From NCBI RefSeq assembly GCF_030445035.2, contig NC_080682.1:31912770-31976769 (forward strand): DNA of 64,000 bases. The letters run 5' to 3'. Position numbers and translations under genes: made by a program. The DNA comes from Dasypus novemcinctus (taxonomy: Eukaryota; Chordata; Mammalia; Cingulata; Dasypodidae). Shown piece after piece: positions 1-12,844 of the stretch. The notes under the pieces are model-generated. The model was given only the letters and a program-made list of their open reading frames with translations, ran no database searches and had not been told where the DNA came from. The stretch's first letter is position 1; each line of letters opens with the position of its first letter.

Positions 1-1348
1 AAAATGTCAAATAACTGTTAACCACTAAATTCAGGAATAAGATGAGGTCACCTTCTATCACTGCTATTATTTTATATTGTACTGAGTATCCTATTGCTGT
101 TTTCTCAACCTCAAATACTTACAGAAGCCAGACAGATAAAACAAATGAAAGTAGATCTTTAAGGGGTGATGGGGATATGACCTCTGGAAAGGGAATAAAC
201 TGCTGTCATTTAGCATCCACCACTACTCAGCTTTATCTGTTGTTGCCTTATGAAAATGTGTGTCTAAATTCACCCCACAAGAAGAATTTGAAGAGAAGAC
301 AGGCATCCATATGTTCATGTGAATTTTATTGTTTTGAATTTATTGATAGCTGTGACAGTTTGGAGCTGGGTGGATCTCAGAAAACCACATCCTTGGGGCT
401 AAACCATTCCTTTGGGTGTGGGACACTTTTGATTGGATGACTTCAGGGCTTTGATTGAATTGCATGACTCAGAGTGGGTCTTGGCCCTCTTGCAGTCCTT
501 TTTAAATGGACTGAAAGCAGAGACACACAGGAAAAAAGTGCAAAGACACTAAAGGAAGGCCTCCTGGAATTATTGGAGCACAGAGAGTCTAAAAGGGATC
601 CCCAAGAGGCTAGCCCCACAGAGCAGCTTGAAGCTGAAGAGATGAGATCCAGAGAAGAGGGGAGAGAAGAGCAAACACGATTGTATTCTGACATGTGCCT
701 GATCATGCACAGCTTCAGTTCTGAGAGAAGGCAACTTTTAGGCGAATCCTCCATGTGCCTGCTTGCCCACAGTGGCAACTTAGTGAGAAAGTGTTTGTAG
801 GTTATGCCTTAATTTGGACACTTTCACAGCCTCATTGTGAAATACGTTTTATAAAAGCCAACCTATTTCTGTTTTTTTTTACATTGTCAGCTTTTAGCAA
901 ACCAAAACAATGGTTAATTAGGTTTTTATAAAACCCTATGCTGAGTAACAATTTTTGAATGAAAAACACATTCAAGTGAATTTAGTACATAAGCTAAGAC
1001 TTTGGAAACACTGTATATTAATCAATGAAATAATGTTAAAGAGAAAAAAATGAAAATTTATAATGAAGAAACATGATTCATTATTTGCTGACATACCTAT
1101 TTACTTAGGAAAACACAAGACAATCAATTAACAAATTTTAGGGTTCATTAGAAATTTAGTAAAAAATCATCTTACTAATACTTTAAAATAGAATTGCAAT
1201 AAGCAATTGGAAAATAAAATAAAATTAATCCACTTCACAATAGTAACTAAACTAGAAATAGCATAAGAAAAATGTATAAAATATTTATGATGAATACTAA
1301 ACATCACAAAAGACAAACAGGAATAAATGAATAAAGTGAGATATAAAA
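1..1348. other. intergenic DNA with a possible old interspersed repeat
   Basis: AT-rich sequence without a recognisable gene. From about 350 to 890 there is a less AT-rich block that ends in 'ttttataaaagccaacctatttctg' style sequence, which looks like the tail of an old LTR or other interspersed repeat; I cannot name the family. A 108-residue open frame inside it (474-800) is glutamate-rich and matches no family I know. I regard it as chance coding potential within the repeat. From 890 to 1348 I see only AT-rich unique-looking sequence. Confidence 0.4.
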
Positions 1349-1508
1349 AATGATGCAGCAAGATGATGCAACAAAAAGAGACACAGATTCCCATGCCACT
1401 AATGACAAAAGAAGCGGTCAAAGAAGAACATGCAGCAAATGGACACAAAAACAGACAACGGGGCAGGGGGGCAAGGGGAGAGAAATAAATAAACTAAATC
1501 TTTTAAAA
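1349..1508 (+). repeat. DAS-type tRNA-derived SINE, 5'-truncated
   Basis: This is only the 3' half of the armadillo SINE. It starts in the 'gcagcaagatgatgcaacaaaaagagacacag' part, continues through the stretch with 'agaagcgg' and 'cagacaac', and ends in an A/T-rich tail with 'aaataaataaa'. The tRNA-like head seen in the full copies at 2637 and 15610 is missing. Such SINEs are typical of armadillo genomes and are the main basis for the species assignment. Confidence 0.85.
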
Positions 1509-1789
1509 AATTATGATATGAAGCTTCACTATTTTAAAATTTTTATTTTTTTTCCAAATTAAATGATTAATTGAGTTAAATCTCAATCAAAATCTCAAGA
1601 AAATATTTTATGGAAACCAATACATTTATTCTACAGTCCACATTACCTTAGTTGTAAAGATGATGGTTGTTTTTTAACATTTATAAAGATTATCAGAGTT
1701 TTAAAAATGTTTCAGTTTATTTAAACATTACTGATTATGTCTATTGTGTCAGAGATGGTTATAAATTATGGACATATTAATGAGAATAG

Positions 1790-2035
1790 TGATTAATAAC
1801 TACTGAGCTCTTACCATAGCCTAGATACTTTTCTAAACATTTTATAAATATTAATCTCTTTGATACATCATAAACTTATAGGTTCACTACTTCTACCCTA
1901 CCAATTTTATTAATGAATGAACTGAGGTGCACATAGATAAAATATTTTCAAAAATATTTTTTATAGATTTTTAAGTCCAATTCCAAACACACAGTCTGAC
2001 TCTGGGCTTTTAAGTTCCTCTATACCAAAATCTCT
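1790..2035 (+). repeat. MIR element (ancient SINE)
   Basis: The block reads 'tactgagctcttaccatagcc', then 'ttctaaacattttataaatatta', then 'atgaactgaggtgcacatag' and finally 'cagtctgactctgggc'. That order matches the core and tail of the mammalian-wide interspersed repeat. It is strongly diverged. The 1509-1789 and 2036-2540 flanks show nothing recognisable. Confidence 0.6.
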
Positions 2036-2636
2036 TGGGTTAAGAAATGTAAAGCCAAAGGAAGAGGCATACGAATTAATTAATTTCAATAAAATTCATA
2101 ATATAGTGATGAAGAATTTACAGCTACTAAGGGGGTGCAGATGAAATGTACTTGACCCAGCATTTGGGTAAGCAGAAAGCTTCCAAGAGAAGATAACACC
2201 TAAGTTCACTCTGAAAACATGAGGAAGATGTCTCCAAGTTTACATAAGTGTAAAACATTCGAGAAAGTGGGACCAGCATATTAACAAAAAATATAGAATG
2301 TGAAATAGGATGTGTGCATACTATTGAAGATTAAGTTAATTAAAATATACAAAATGGAAAAAAAATACTTCTCATGTAGTGAGCAGTTGGGGTTATTAGG
2401 CTACATTAAAGACCCACTTAACGGCCTCTTTATAAATAAGAAGGGACTTAAGTGACACAATACAAAAAAAAATCAAATAAATATAAACATAGACATTTAT
2501 GGAAGAATTGAGGGACAGAAAAGGTTAAAGAATTATAGAGACCAAAAAGCAAAATGGCAAAAGAAAGTGCTGCTTTAAAATTAATTTTTTAAAATGTAAA
2601 TGGAATTAAACTCTATGGTCAAAATGCAAAGATGGT

Positions 2637-3033
2637 GGTGGCAGACTTGGCCCAGTGGTTAGGGTGTCCGTCTACCACATGGGAGGTCTGTGGTTCAAGC
2701 GGTTCAAACTCCGGGCCTCCTTGACCCATGTGCAGCTGGCCCCATGCGCAGTGCTGATGCGCGCGGGGAGTGCCCTGCCATGCAGGTGTGTCCCCCGCAT
2801 AGGGGAGCCCCACGCACTCGGCCAGTAGGAAGAGCCACCCAGCACGAAAGAGAGTGCAGCCTACCCAGGAATTGTGCCGCCCACACTGAGAGCTGACACA
2901 GCAAGATGACGCAACAAAAATAAACACAGATTCCCCTGCCGCGGACAAAGAAGACGCAGCAAATAGAGAATAGACAACCAGGGTGGTGGGAGGGGAGGGA
3001 AATAAATAAATAAATAAATATATCTTTTTAAAA
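2637..3033 (+). repeat. full-length DAS SINE with target-site duplication
   Basis: A full-length tRNA-derived SINE. The head 'gcagacttggcccagtgg' contains the A-box region and 'gtggttcaagc' the B-box region of the internal pol III promoter. The body and an A/T-rich 'aaataaataaataaa' tail follow. It is flanked by the direct repeat aatgcaaagatggt (2623-2636 and 3034-3047), showing L1-type retrotransposition into the older L1. Short open frames in it on both strands are repeat sequence, not genes. Confidence 0.92.
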
Positions 3034-4167
3034 AATGCAAAGATGGTAAGAATGGGTAAAAAGTATGAGCCAAATACATTCTGTTTACAAGAGACTTACC
3101 TTATATTCAAAGACACAAGTAATTTGAATGTGAAAAAATGTCATAAAAATAGTAACTAAAAAAGAGATATGGTAGCTATACTAGATAAGAGAGACTTTAA
3201 GTCAAAAACTTTTATGAGGGACAAAGACTGTCATTATGTATGGATAAAGGTGTCAATTCCACAAGAAGACATTAGAATTATAAAAATATAGGCACGGGAC
3301 AACAAAACCCAAAAATAAATGAAGTAATTATTGACAAATTTGAAGACAAATAGACATTCTACATTAATAGTAGTAGACTTTCATTCACAATTTTAAAATA
3401 GATAGAATATCAAGACAGAAGATCAATAGGAAATAGAAAACTTTAACTATAACATTAACTAACTAGACCTAATAGACACATAGAAAACATTTCAACAGCA
3501 GCAGAATATATTTTTCTCTAGTGAACATGAGTCATTCTATAGGATAGACCATGTTTTAAGTCACAAAACAATTCTCCATAAATATTAAAATATTGAAATC
3601 ATACAAGAAATCTTCTTTGGCCACAATGGAATGAAACTAAAACTGAAAAAGAGAGGGAGAACTGGAAAATTCGCAAAAATGAGGAAATCAAACAACACAC
3701 TATGAAATAGCCAAAAAAGAAATCACAAAGGAAATTAAGAAATACTTGAGGCAAGAGAAAATGACAATACAACATACTAAAACTTATGGGATGAATGAAA
3801 GGCAGTGATTTGAGAGAAATTTATAACTCTAAATGCTTACATTTAAAAAGAAGAAAATTCTCTAGTCAGAGACCTAAACTTACACTCAGATTATCTATGA
3901 AAAGAACAAATTAAACCGTTAGCAAATAGAAGGAAGGAAATAGCAGAGATTAGAGGAGAGACAAATAAATAGAAAAGAAAAAAGAAAAAATACAACCGAG
4001 AAAATCGATGAAACTGGAAGTTGGATTTTTGAAAGCATCAATAAACTTGGCAAAAATTTACCTAGATGATGAAAACAAAAAGACAGAGGATGCAAATAAC
4101 TAAGTTCAGAAATCAGGAGAGACATCATTACTAACCTCAGAGAAATAAACAAAAAAATGGACTGTAA

Positions 4168-4363
4168 AGCAGGGGTTCTTAACAAGGGGTTAACGAGCTT
4201 GAATTTAAATTGAAAAAAAAATATTTTTTGGGGATGTGTTGGTGTGAGTATGATATATTTATTAACTAATACACAGTACAGTAGGGACTTAGTAAGGGGT
4301 CTGTGGTTTTCACTTGACTGACAAAGGAGTCTGTGGAACAAAGAAAGTTAAGAACCCCTTTTC
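4168..4363. mobile_element. non-autonomous hAT-like DNA transposon (MER type)
   Basis: A short element of about 195 bp with terminal inverted repeats: 'caggggttcttaac' on the left and 'gttaagaacccctt' on the right. The interior contains 'ggggtctgtgg' and 'ggagtctgtgg'. Flanking 'ctgtaaag' and 'ttctaaag' may be a degenerate 8-bp duplication. This is the usual structure of old mammalian hAT-Charlie relatives. The exact family is not determined. Confidence 0.55.
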
Positions 4364-4795
4364 TAAAGGGATATTGTGAAAAATTGCATGCCAACAAATC
4401 AGATAACTTACATGAAATTGAAAATTTCTAGAAACAAACTACTTGTACTAACTCAAGAAATAATTGAAGATTTCAGCAAACCAACACCAATGAAAGGGAT
4501 TGAATTAGTAGTAAAAAAACTTTCCAAAAAGCTTCCAAAAAAAGAAAGGCCTCATTTCACTGGTGAATTTTACCAAATATTCTAAGAAGAATGAACACCA
4601 ATTCTGCTAAAAGTCTTCCAAAAGTTGAAGAGTAGGAGAAACTTCCTAACTCATTCAATGAGGCCAGAATCACTCTCATGCAAAATTCAGATAAAGATAC
4701 CATAAAAAAAGAAAATTGTACACCAATATGCCTTAGGAAAATAGATGCAAAAATCCTCAACAAAATACAGGTAAACCAATCCAACAGCATTAAAA

Positions 4796-6361
4796 TTTTT
4801 TTTTTTAACTCAAACACATTATTTCCACATAACAATTGCAAAAGAACTGTCAAACACTAACAATAATGCAGTTATGAGGTTATATACTACTTAAAGCCTC
4901 AAAAGTTCAATTAGCTCAATGTTTCAAACATTTCCAGATGGTTTTTCAAAAACCTTTGTTTTTTGGAAAAATCAGTATGTAAGTCAATATACATTGAACA
5001 CATTGAACAATATTTGTTTGTATTAAAGGGGTCCAAGAATATTCGTTTACACCTGGCAAGTTGAAGCATGATGATTTGAAATCATACACTGAAATACAGA
5101 CAGGTTTTGTCCCAATTATCTGCAATGAGAAGTCAGGGCGATGAAAAGGGAAGAAAAGCCCAGTTCATGTTGTGGCATTTCTCATTTTGTAACAGAGGTA
5201 TGAGTTTAAATCTAGTACACTGTTATGTCATTAAGCTTCATGTTCCAAATGATCTCTGGATGAGGCTTGAAATGGACACAAATGGTGGGGAAGATGAAGT
5301 CAGAGAAGAGTTTTGAGCAAAAAATTTCCAAAGATGCTCAAAGAGGACAAGCTACAGTTTTCCATTGTTCTCCCTTATTTGAGGGTGAAGTTGTGGATAA
5401 GTTCAGATAAAATGCTGAAATACTTGCTTAGATTTTTAATCAGTTGCTCTATGAGAACTCTCATACATAGCAACTTTGAAACTTTCAGTATAAAAAAGAA
5501 CCTACAAAGAAATTTACCGAAAGAGTCAATTAATGTTGAGCAAACAGAAAATCATGGTTTATTATATCTGAAGATGTTTCACAATTCAAATGCAACCAAA
5601 CTGTACTTTTTACAATTACATTCTATTTGTAAAGAGTTAAAAGTCACTGACTTTTTTTTTTGCATCTTAGGACAAAAACAGTTAGAATCAAGGCAATGAA
5701 ATGAGGACAAATTCTGTACTGTTAAAATATTTTCCTTTGTTTAGTCTCTCCTCTTTGACTAAGCAAACTATTATAGTAACATTTGTGGGCAAAAAAAAAA
5801 AGGCAGGGAGAAAAGAAATTTTTAAAATGGTACAACTCGTTAATTTTCAAAAACATTTAAATTTTTTTCTTTATGCAATGACCAACTCTGTAAGCCTAAT
5901 ACCTTGGCTACAGTATGTATAATTACTGACTTTGGCTTTAAGATACAACAGGTAAATATGAACACAGTCACAAGAGAGCAGAAATATCTAGAGCCTACTT
6001 GATGGGATTACAATAAATTATTATTTATTATTATCAAACCACCATCACTCACTAATAAAAAGGCAGCTTCTGAAAGCAGAATGTCAAATTCCAGTTTTAA
6101 GTGTAATTTTTTCTTGTTTTTTGTCTTTTTTGTTTTTTGGTTGAGAAAATTCTTCAGCAAATTAATGTGGAGTATAGTGCTAATAGTTGGGGATTTTCTT
6201 TTTCCTATAAAGAAAGTAGAAGGTGTTTTTGTTTTGTTTTGGTTTGGTTTGGTTTTCCTGAGAACCATCTCTTTGATTAAGGACAGGAATAGAAAAACAA
6301 AAGAACATGACCCAATGCTGCTTCTTTTTTTCAGAGATAGAGAGCATCTTTAAAATGATCA
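4796..6361 (-). pseudogene. retrocopy of an unidentified mRNA 3' region, inserted in L1
   Basis: The insert begins on the plus strand with T11, so its polyA tail is on the minus strand. It is flanked by a near-match direct repeat, aacagcattaaaa (4783-4795) and aacagcattttaaaa (6362-6376), exactly where the interrupted L1 ORF2 should continue. About 1.57 kb long, it looks like a long AU-rich 3' untranslated region with internal A-rich and T-rich runs. I found no convincing coding frame; the 128-residue frame at 5313-5699 is antisense to the transcript direction. I cannot identify the parent gene. A 3'-UTR-only copy is expected for a 5'-truncated retrocopy. Confidence 0.6.
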
Positions 6362-7119
6362 AACAGCATTTTAAAAGAATTAAACACCATGATCAAGTAG
6401 GAATTAATTCAGATATGAAAGGGTAGTTTAACATAAGAAAATCAATTAATATAATGTATCACCTTAATAAAATGAAAAAAAGGCACATTATCATCATTAT
6501 TGATGCAGAAAAGCTGTTAGACAAAATCCAGCACCCCATCTTGATAAGAACACATCAAAAACTAGGAATATAAGGAAACTTCCAACATATGATAAAGAAC
6601 ACATATGAAAAACCCACAGTGCACGTCATGCTCCATGGTGAAAGACTAAAGGCTTTCTCTCTAAGGTCAGGAATAAGAGAACGATGCCCACTGTAACTAC
6701 CATTATTGAACATTATATTGGAAGCTCTAAGCAGAGCATTCAAACCAAAATAATAATTATAAATGCATCCAAATTCAAAAGGAATAAGTAAAATATTCAC
6801 TATTTGCAGATTATATCATCATATATGTAGAAAACTCTGAAAAGTCCACCACAAAGCTACTAGAGCTACCAAATAGTTTCAGCAAGTTGGCAAGTCGGGT
6901 TCTCAGATCAGCACACAAAAATCAAATGTTTCCATATACTACTGATGAACAAACTGAAGAGGAAATGAAGGAAAACAATCCATTAACAATAGCAATGAAA
7001 AGAATCAAATATATATAAATAGTTTAACCAAGGATGTAAGAGAAAAATATAATACATTATCGAAAGAAATTAAAGACCAGCTGAAATTGCTTAGGTCAAT
7101 CCAACTTCTTCAAACACAG

Positions 7120-9508
7120 ACAGTATAGCTCCAGTGCTGCAGTCTTACCCTCTCATGGTATAGTGGGATTTGGAAAGACACACATGTAGTATTCTATGGA
7201 CACTGGTTATCCTTTTGGGTCCCAAATATTCCTTTAGGTACATGGTTGTATGGTTATTTGAAGTGACAAGTAACTATACTTCTTTAAACCCTAAGCAACC
7301 CTATTTTTTGTTGACAATATTATGATGATTTTCTCGAGGATACTGTGGATCACTTTTGTGCAAAAAGCTTCAGCAATGAATGCAGTCCTGGACAAACTAA
7401 AAATGGCTTTCCTCAACATAGAAATCACAATAGATTTTATAAAAGATATCTTGTATGTTTTATGAGGTCTCTAGGGTCTTTTTGAATTAGACTGATTTTC
7501 AAGCCTCCTTTCCCTCATTTACTATGTTTCTAAGGTAGTGCCCCTTCTGCTCTTTTCCCATTACCCTTTCAAAAGGTCAGTCTTTGTTCCTTATCGCTAA
7601 AGCTCCTTTATTAGACCTCATTGTTGTAATTCACTTTGAAATTTTCCATATTAGAAATAAGGCATTTCTCCAAAATGTATCTTTTATGTGTGCAAACAAA
7701 TAATTCTAAAGTTGGAGTAATGTATCACCACATTTTAAATGAAAATAAATAATCCTGATATCCACTGTTGATAAAAATATTTATGATTTAACTTTTCTTA
7801 TATAACAACATGTTAAACAGAACTTTTGCCTAAATGCAGTAGATATGAAATGAAAAAAAGTATGGTCCAAGAAAATTCATCAAGATTTCTGAGTTTTATT
7901 CAGAAACAGATTAAGACTACTGTATGATTATACTTCTACTATATTAAGTTTGAATGAGCACCAGGAAACAAAAATTAAAGTTGTGTTTTGATTATATCTT
8001 TCTTACTTAAGTACTCATTATTTATGAAATTAAAATCAAATGTTTTCAAAACAGAAATGTAAGACATAAAATTAGGAAAATTGTTAGTGTTCATTTGTGT
8101 GGCTATGAAGCAGAAATATCACTTGTGTATATGGTACTGGCAGCTTTGTCAAATGTCCACTTTAAGAGTTAGTTGTTTATTACATCACCAATTTTCTATA
8201 TAGTCTCTGAATTATTGGAAAACCTTTAGAGCAACATGATAACATTTTGACTTAAGCCAACTAAAATTCTTTATTTGCATATGACATTCATCTTGTTCAA
8301 TGTACTTATAACAGTACTTTCTGGTGCCAATGTAATTGAAATAATAATTCAAGTCCTGATATATCATGTTATTACTTGACTATGTGTTTACAAGTTAGCA
8401 CATGTGTGCATGCAATTCATGTCGATTAGATTAATTTCAACATCAAAATATAAGTTTTAAAACAGTCCCATATAAAACTAAAATGTCAATGTTTGAGAAA
8501 CAGTAGAGCTGAATTTTCAATTTTCGTAATTAAAAAAAAAATCAGAATTTTTAGTTAGAGTTTGTATTGGGGAAAAAAAAAAACACATTTATTTCATTAT
8601 TTCCAATGCCCAAATCAAACATGACAGAAGAGGAAGCTAAGATACTCTAGGGACGTGACATAGAGATATTGTGAAACTTCATTTTTTTCCTGCAAAAAAA
8701 AAAGGATCATAAATAAATTAATCCTTAAATATAAGAAAATTAAACCTCCTACTCTCCATGTGGAAAAAAAATACTACTTATCTTTAACATTTTTCTACTG
8801 TAGTTATTGTTCTCTAGTCTCCCTTCTGCTTATTCCAGCTGTCAAATATTCTCTCACTGGTTCCTCCTTCTCCATTGTAAAGAACAGTGTGCAAGTCTAA
8901 AGAGGACAGCTGAATGGTTGGTACTGTGTAAGGCATCCAAATGTAACTCCCATCACTATTCTCAGAATTTTAAAAGCCTTTTTAGTCAACATCTAGATTG
9001 GCACTAAACTTTCCAAATTTATTGAAGCTTGAGGGTCCATCCATACAGGATCCCCAGTGAGGCATGCTCAGATAGATATTTTATAAAAATAGTATCTTCA
9101 AGTGTCATTCTCTCTATTCCTTAGTTTCAAGACAACACCCTTGATTCTTTAAGCACACAGTCTCTTATAGATCAGCCCATGTTAACAAATTCTATAAGGG
9201 TCAGGCATGAAATCTAGAAAGGGAATTTGATGGACACATATACATTCACACATACAATCATTCCCTTGATAAGCAATACATTTCTTCCTGAATAAAAATT
9301 TGAACAGGAAGGTAAATTACCATATGACAATGGCCAAATGTAGATAGAATTCAATTAAAAGTCATCATCGTTCATTCAATTATGAGGCCTCCACAGATTG
9401 TTATTTCCTGGTAAGGATATTTTAACTTTCCTGTCCATATAACAAAAAACTGAGATATTAAGAAAGAATAAACTAGATTCTCCATACGTTATTTATCCAA
9501 AGAATTTC
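7120..9508. other. duplication copy A: downstream flank of OR1
   Basis: Non-coding, AT-rich sequence that has a diverged counterpart at about 21.88-25.3 kb. Matching landmarks include 'cttttatgtgtgcaaacaaat' (about 7681) against 'cttttatgcatgcaaacaaat' (about 22926), 'aaacatgacag' followed by 'gaagctaagatactctag' (about 8617) against its partner near 23798, and 'atagaattcaattaaaagtcatcat' (about 9345) against its partner near 25245. I see no gene. It is part of a segmental duplication carrying an olfactory receptor gene. Confidence 0.7.
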
Positions 9509-10413
9509 TTACTTCCTACACCATAAATTTTTCATGGCATTTTTCATTTCTGCATTCCTCAGTGTATAGATGAGAGGGTTAAGCAAGGGTGTCCCAATTG
9601 TATAAAACACAGCCACCATCTTGTCCACTGGAAATGTGGTTGGTGGCCTTGTGTATATGAATATACATGGACCAAAAAATATGATAACCACAATAAAATG
9701 GGATGTACAGGTTGAGAGAGCTTTTCGCCTTCCTTCTGCACTATGGTTTCTTAAAGAATATAAAATAACTACATAAGAGAGAAGCAAAATTATGAAACTC
9801 ATCATGCATATAACACCACTATTAGACACAACTAGCAAATTTATGACATAAGTGTTCATACAGGCAAGTTTCAACAAGGCTGCAAGTCACAGAAATAGTG
9901 ATCAATAACATTGGGACCACAGAAAGGCAACCGCAAAGCCAAGAAAAGCTGTGCTGAAGAGTGAATGCAAGATCCCACCCAAGCCAGAATCACCAGTACT
10001 CCACAAACAAAATGATTCATGATGGTCGTGTATCTCAGAGGCTTACAAATGGCCATGTAACGATCAAAGGCCATGAGAATGAGCACAAAGATCTCCATGC
10101 ACCCAAAGAAATGTGCTGCAAAGACCTGAGTCATGCATTCATTGTAGGAAATGGTCTTTTTCTGAGCAAGGGAATCTACAATTAACCTGGGGGCCGTGGT
10201 TGTAGAGAAGCAGGCATCAGCAAAGGACAGGTAGAAGAGAAAGAAGTACATGGGACTCCCAAGCATCCGGCTTGTCTTAATAGTCACCATAATGAGAAAG
10301 TTCCCTAACAGAGTTGCAAGGTAAAGGATCAAGAAGACCCCAAATATTGTTTCCTGCTTTCCAGCATCCTGTGTCAACCCCAGCAGAATGAATTCAGCCA
10401 TACTCTTATTCAT
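9509..10413 (-). pseudogene. olfactory receptor, family 4-like (OR1), one single-base frameshift
   Basis: Class II olfactory receptor, a seven-transmembrane odorant GPCR of sensory neuron cilia. The start is the ATG at 10413 (MNKSMAEFILLGLTQD), which gives the usual N-terminus; the longer open frame upstream runs into a splice acceptor. Hallmarks in order are GNFLIMVTI in TM1, PMYFFLFYLSFADAC in TM2, MAFDRYMAICKPLRY at the end of TM3, a conserved extracellular-loop cysteine region, KALSTCTSH before TM6 and [12 protein letters not shown] in TM7. The length, about 300 codons, is normal. The only break seen is near 9878, after FCDLQP: one base fewer than in paralogue OR2 (G2 against G3). The remaining C-terminal part is open in the next frame (9509-9877). 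It could be a young pseudogene, a segregating allele or an assembly error. Family 4 is assigned from the overall motif wording. Confidence 0.88.
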
Positions 10414-10455
10414 AGCTATATCACTAGCTGTAGGTAGAATGCAGTTGACAAAGAA

Positions 10456-10481
10456 TCTGCAGAGAAGAAAGAAGTCACATG
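10456..10481 (-). promoter_or_regulatory. candidate 3' splice site upstream of the OR1 ATG
   Basis: On the minus strand a pyrimidine-rich run ending in 'cttctctgcag' precedes the exon start at 10456, about 43 nt before the chosen ATG. OR genes normally have an intronless coding exon with an upstream non-coding exon joined just before the start codon, so this fits. It also shows that the N-terminal extension of the longer open frame is not translated. Confidence 0.5.
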
Positions 10482-12149
10482 TTGGTGAGATCAGTGGGCT
10501 CAACACAAAAATCCTTGTTTTTTCTCTATACTCAGTTACTTCTAGTAACAGAGATGCTCAGATCACTCACAGATTTACCTTCTGTTTCAGAAACTCAATG
10601 GATTCAATAGAGCTTTTTTATTTTGAAACAAAAAGAAAATATCTTTCACAAAGATATTCACAGAGTTTGTTCTTTCCTTGGTCGAGCGATTTAAGTGCTT
10701 TGAAACTTGGCCCTTATATGAAAAATGAAGGCAAATATCTTCCCTACTTTATTTTCAGGTTTAATAATAATTTTAAAAATACTCTACATGCATATATGCC
10801 TATGCATAAATACATGCATTACAGGGATTTTGCAGTGTATCTATGTGGTTCAAAATCTGAATAACACTTTTCCAATATACTTAAGCACTAATAATGTTAT
10901 GGGATCCCTCCTGAAAAAAATATTCTCAGTTCAGTTCACTCATCTTTGTGTCTATTTTAACAGGCTTCTTTTCATCTCAGGTGCATTATGTTTTACAAGT
11001 AACTATAAGAACATTTTACCTATGTTTCAAGAGATCAGTTCATCAGTGATAGAACAAATATCTGGGTAAAACTTTGAGGTTGACATCATGGAAGGAAACT
11101 AAACTACTCTTTTTAACCTATCCCATTACTCAGCTTAAAGAGAGAATATTGCATCACTCTGCATTTGAATTTGAACTGGTCCTCATTTTCTACTTTTTGT
11201 AAAATCAAAGTGTGTTTTACTTATACTTTTACTTATACATGCCCCTCTTTACCCTGAATTACCCATATTATTCCTTCTAAAAACATTGCTCAAAACACAT
11301 TACTATTCCAATATACAATTTTGATTATTGCAATATTTTGTTCATATACACATTCAATTATTGTAATTAAAATCATCATATAATATCATTTTGTATTCCA
11401 AGTTTTCCTTAGAATTATTATAAGCAGTCCTCTTATGTTGCTCTAATTTCCATATTATCAATTTAATCATAGGCTAATATTTATATTTTTATAAATCAAT
11501 AATTTTACAGTGTCCAGTGAGACATTTATGTTCTTTCCAGTTTTCATACACATAAGTAACCTTCCTACAGGCAACTCTGGTATAATTTTCCAAGGGCAAT
11601 ACTGTTGTCCTTATTGCCTATGTTCATTGTTATTGATATATTTTAAAAACTATGTTACATATTACCATATCCTTTTATGAATTATATTTTACTATTCAAT
11701 ATTATAGGATTATGACAAAGCATTCAAATAATAAGAAGGGTGAGAAGAAAATGAAAATGTCTCAATCTTTTGAATTGAAAATCCTCTTCTAGATGTATTA
11801 TGCTTATTATGTATCTTTCATAATTTTTCTAAGTATTTTGCAAATGTGTATATATCTATCTTTTTTTACCTGCGAATAAGGGCAAAATTTCAATATTGAT
11901 CTTCTGCAGATAGGCAAAATGCAGGTTGCTTATGATGCTATCCTATTTTCTCACAGTGTTAATAGCATTACATATATGTATATATTTACTTTACAAAAAT
12001 ATTTACCACACACTTTATATTCTTATACATTCATTTTCTAAAAAAATATTTACTTCTAAGAATGACTTATCTTTTATCAGCTCATCTTTTTTAATCCTGC
12101 AATTATATCTAAGATGGATATTAATATAGCAAAATAATTATTATGAATC

Positions 12150-12310
12150 TTATTTATGAGTTCAGCTGTTGAAACCAAATGATCTGAGCTCAAATCCCAA
12201 CTCCAATATTTACCAGCTGTGATACTGGTGAATTCACTTTAGACATAATTAGGCTTACTGTGCAGATTAAATTATTAAAATACCTGACTCATAATAAATA
12301 CTATGTAGGT
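12150..12310 (+). repeat. MIR element, shared by both duplication copies
   Basis: Reads 'gttgaaaccaaatgatctgagctcaaatcccaactcc', then 'accagctgtgatactggtgaattc' and 'aaatacctgactcataataaa', which is the order of a MIR core and tail. The paralogous copy at 44765 shares it, so it predates the duplication. Confidence 0.6.
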
Positions 12311-12844
12311 CTAAGCCTTTGCTTTTTCCTCTGTTATGGTATTGCTTTTTCTTTGTGTTTTTATTTCTTTTACTGTCATGTTATTATTTTTTATACAGTT
12401 TAATACGTGAATTTTTGTGTTCTTATTTAGTCCATTGTTTTATACTACACAAAATTAGTATGTTTGTTCTGTTTTCTTACACAATCCCAATAATTTCTTT
12501 GTTTCATATGTTGAATCAAAATTAGCTGGAGCTATTGCTAGGAATGGAGAAAATGACTTCCTCTTTTTAACATCTTAATATGAGTTTTAAGACAAAGAAG
12601 ATAGGATCATTAATTCTGTGATGCACTATGTGAGATATATTAGAAGTAAAGAAACCATTTGCAAGGAGAGGAGTACACATTCCTAAATACAGATGTACAG
12701 TTTGAATAGTGAGGCATTAAAATTATGTATGAGATAAGCTATAACTTCAAGGGGACCGAGTCAGATTCCAAACCAGGTTCTCTGAGTTGTATATATTCAA
12801 AACTTTGATGAGAGTTTGTGAACATGGTGATTAATGCCTAAAGA

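Larger units (their letters stand above)
2540..7110 (+). mobile_element. old L1 LINE fragment, ORF2 region, interrupted by a SINE and a retrocopy
   Basis: L1 ORF2 remnants run on the plus strand from the start of the endonuclease region ('aaatgtaaatggaattaaactctatgg' near 2597) through the reverse-transcriptase region ('gatgcaaaaatcctcaacaaaatac' near 4743; 'atgatcaagtaggaatt' near 6391). Many stops and indels mean no frame is open for long; the best piece is 4376-4585. A DAS SINE (2637-3033), a small DNA transposon (about 4168-4363) and a polyA-tailed retrocopy (4796-6361) were inserted later. The L1 is therefore the oldest layer here. The end near 7110 abuts copy A of the OR duplication. 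Confidence 0.75.

Noticed and set aside
474..800. Glutamate-rich 108-codon frame near the window start
   Set aside because: No start context, domain or homologous motif is recognised, and it overlaps an open frame on the other strand. It sits in a block that looks like an old repeat.
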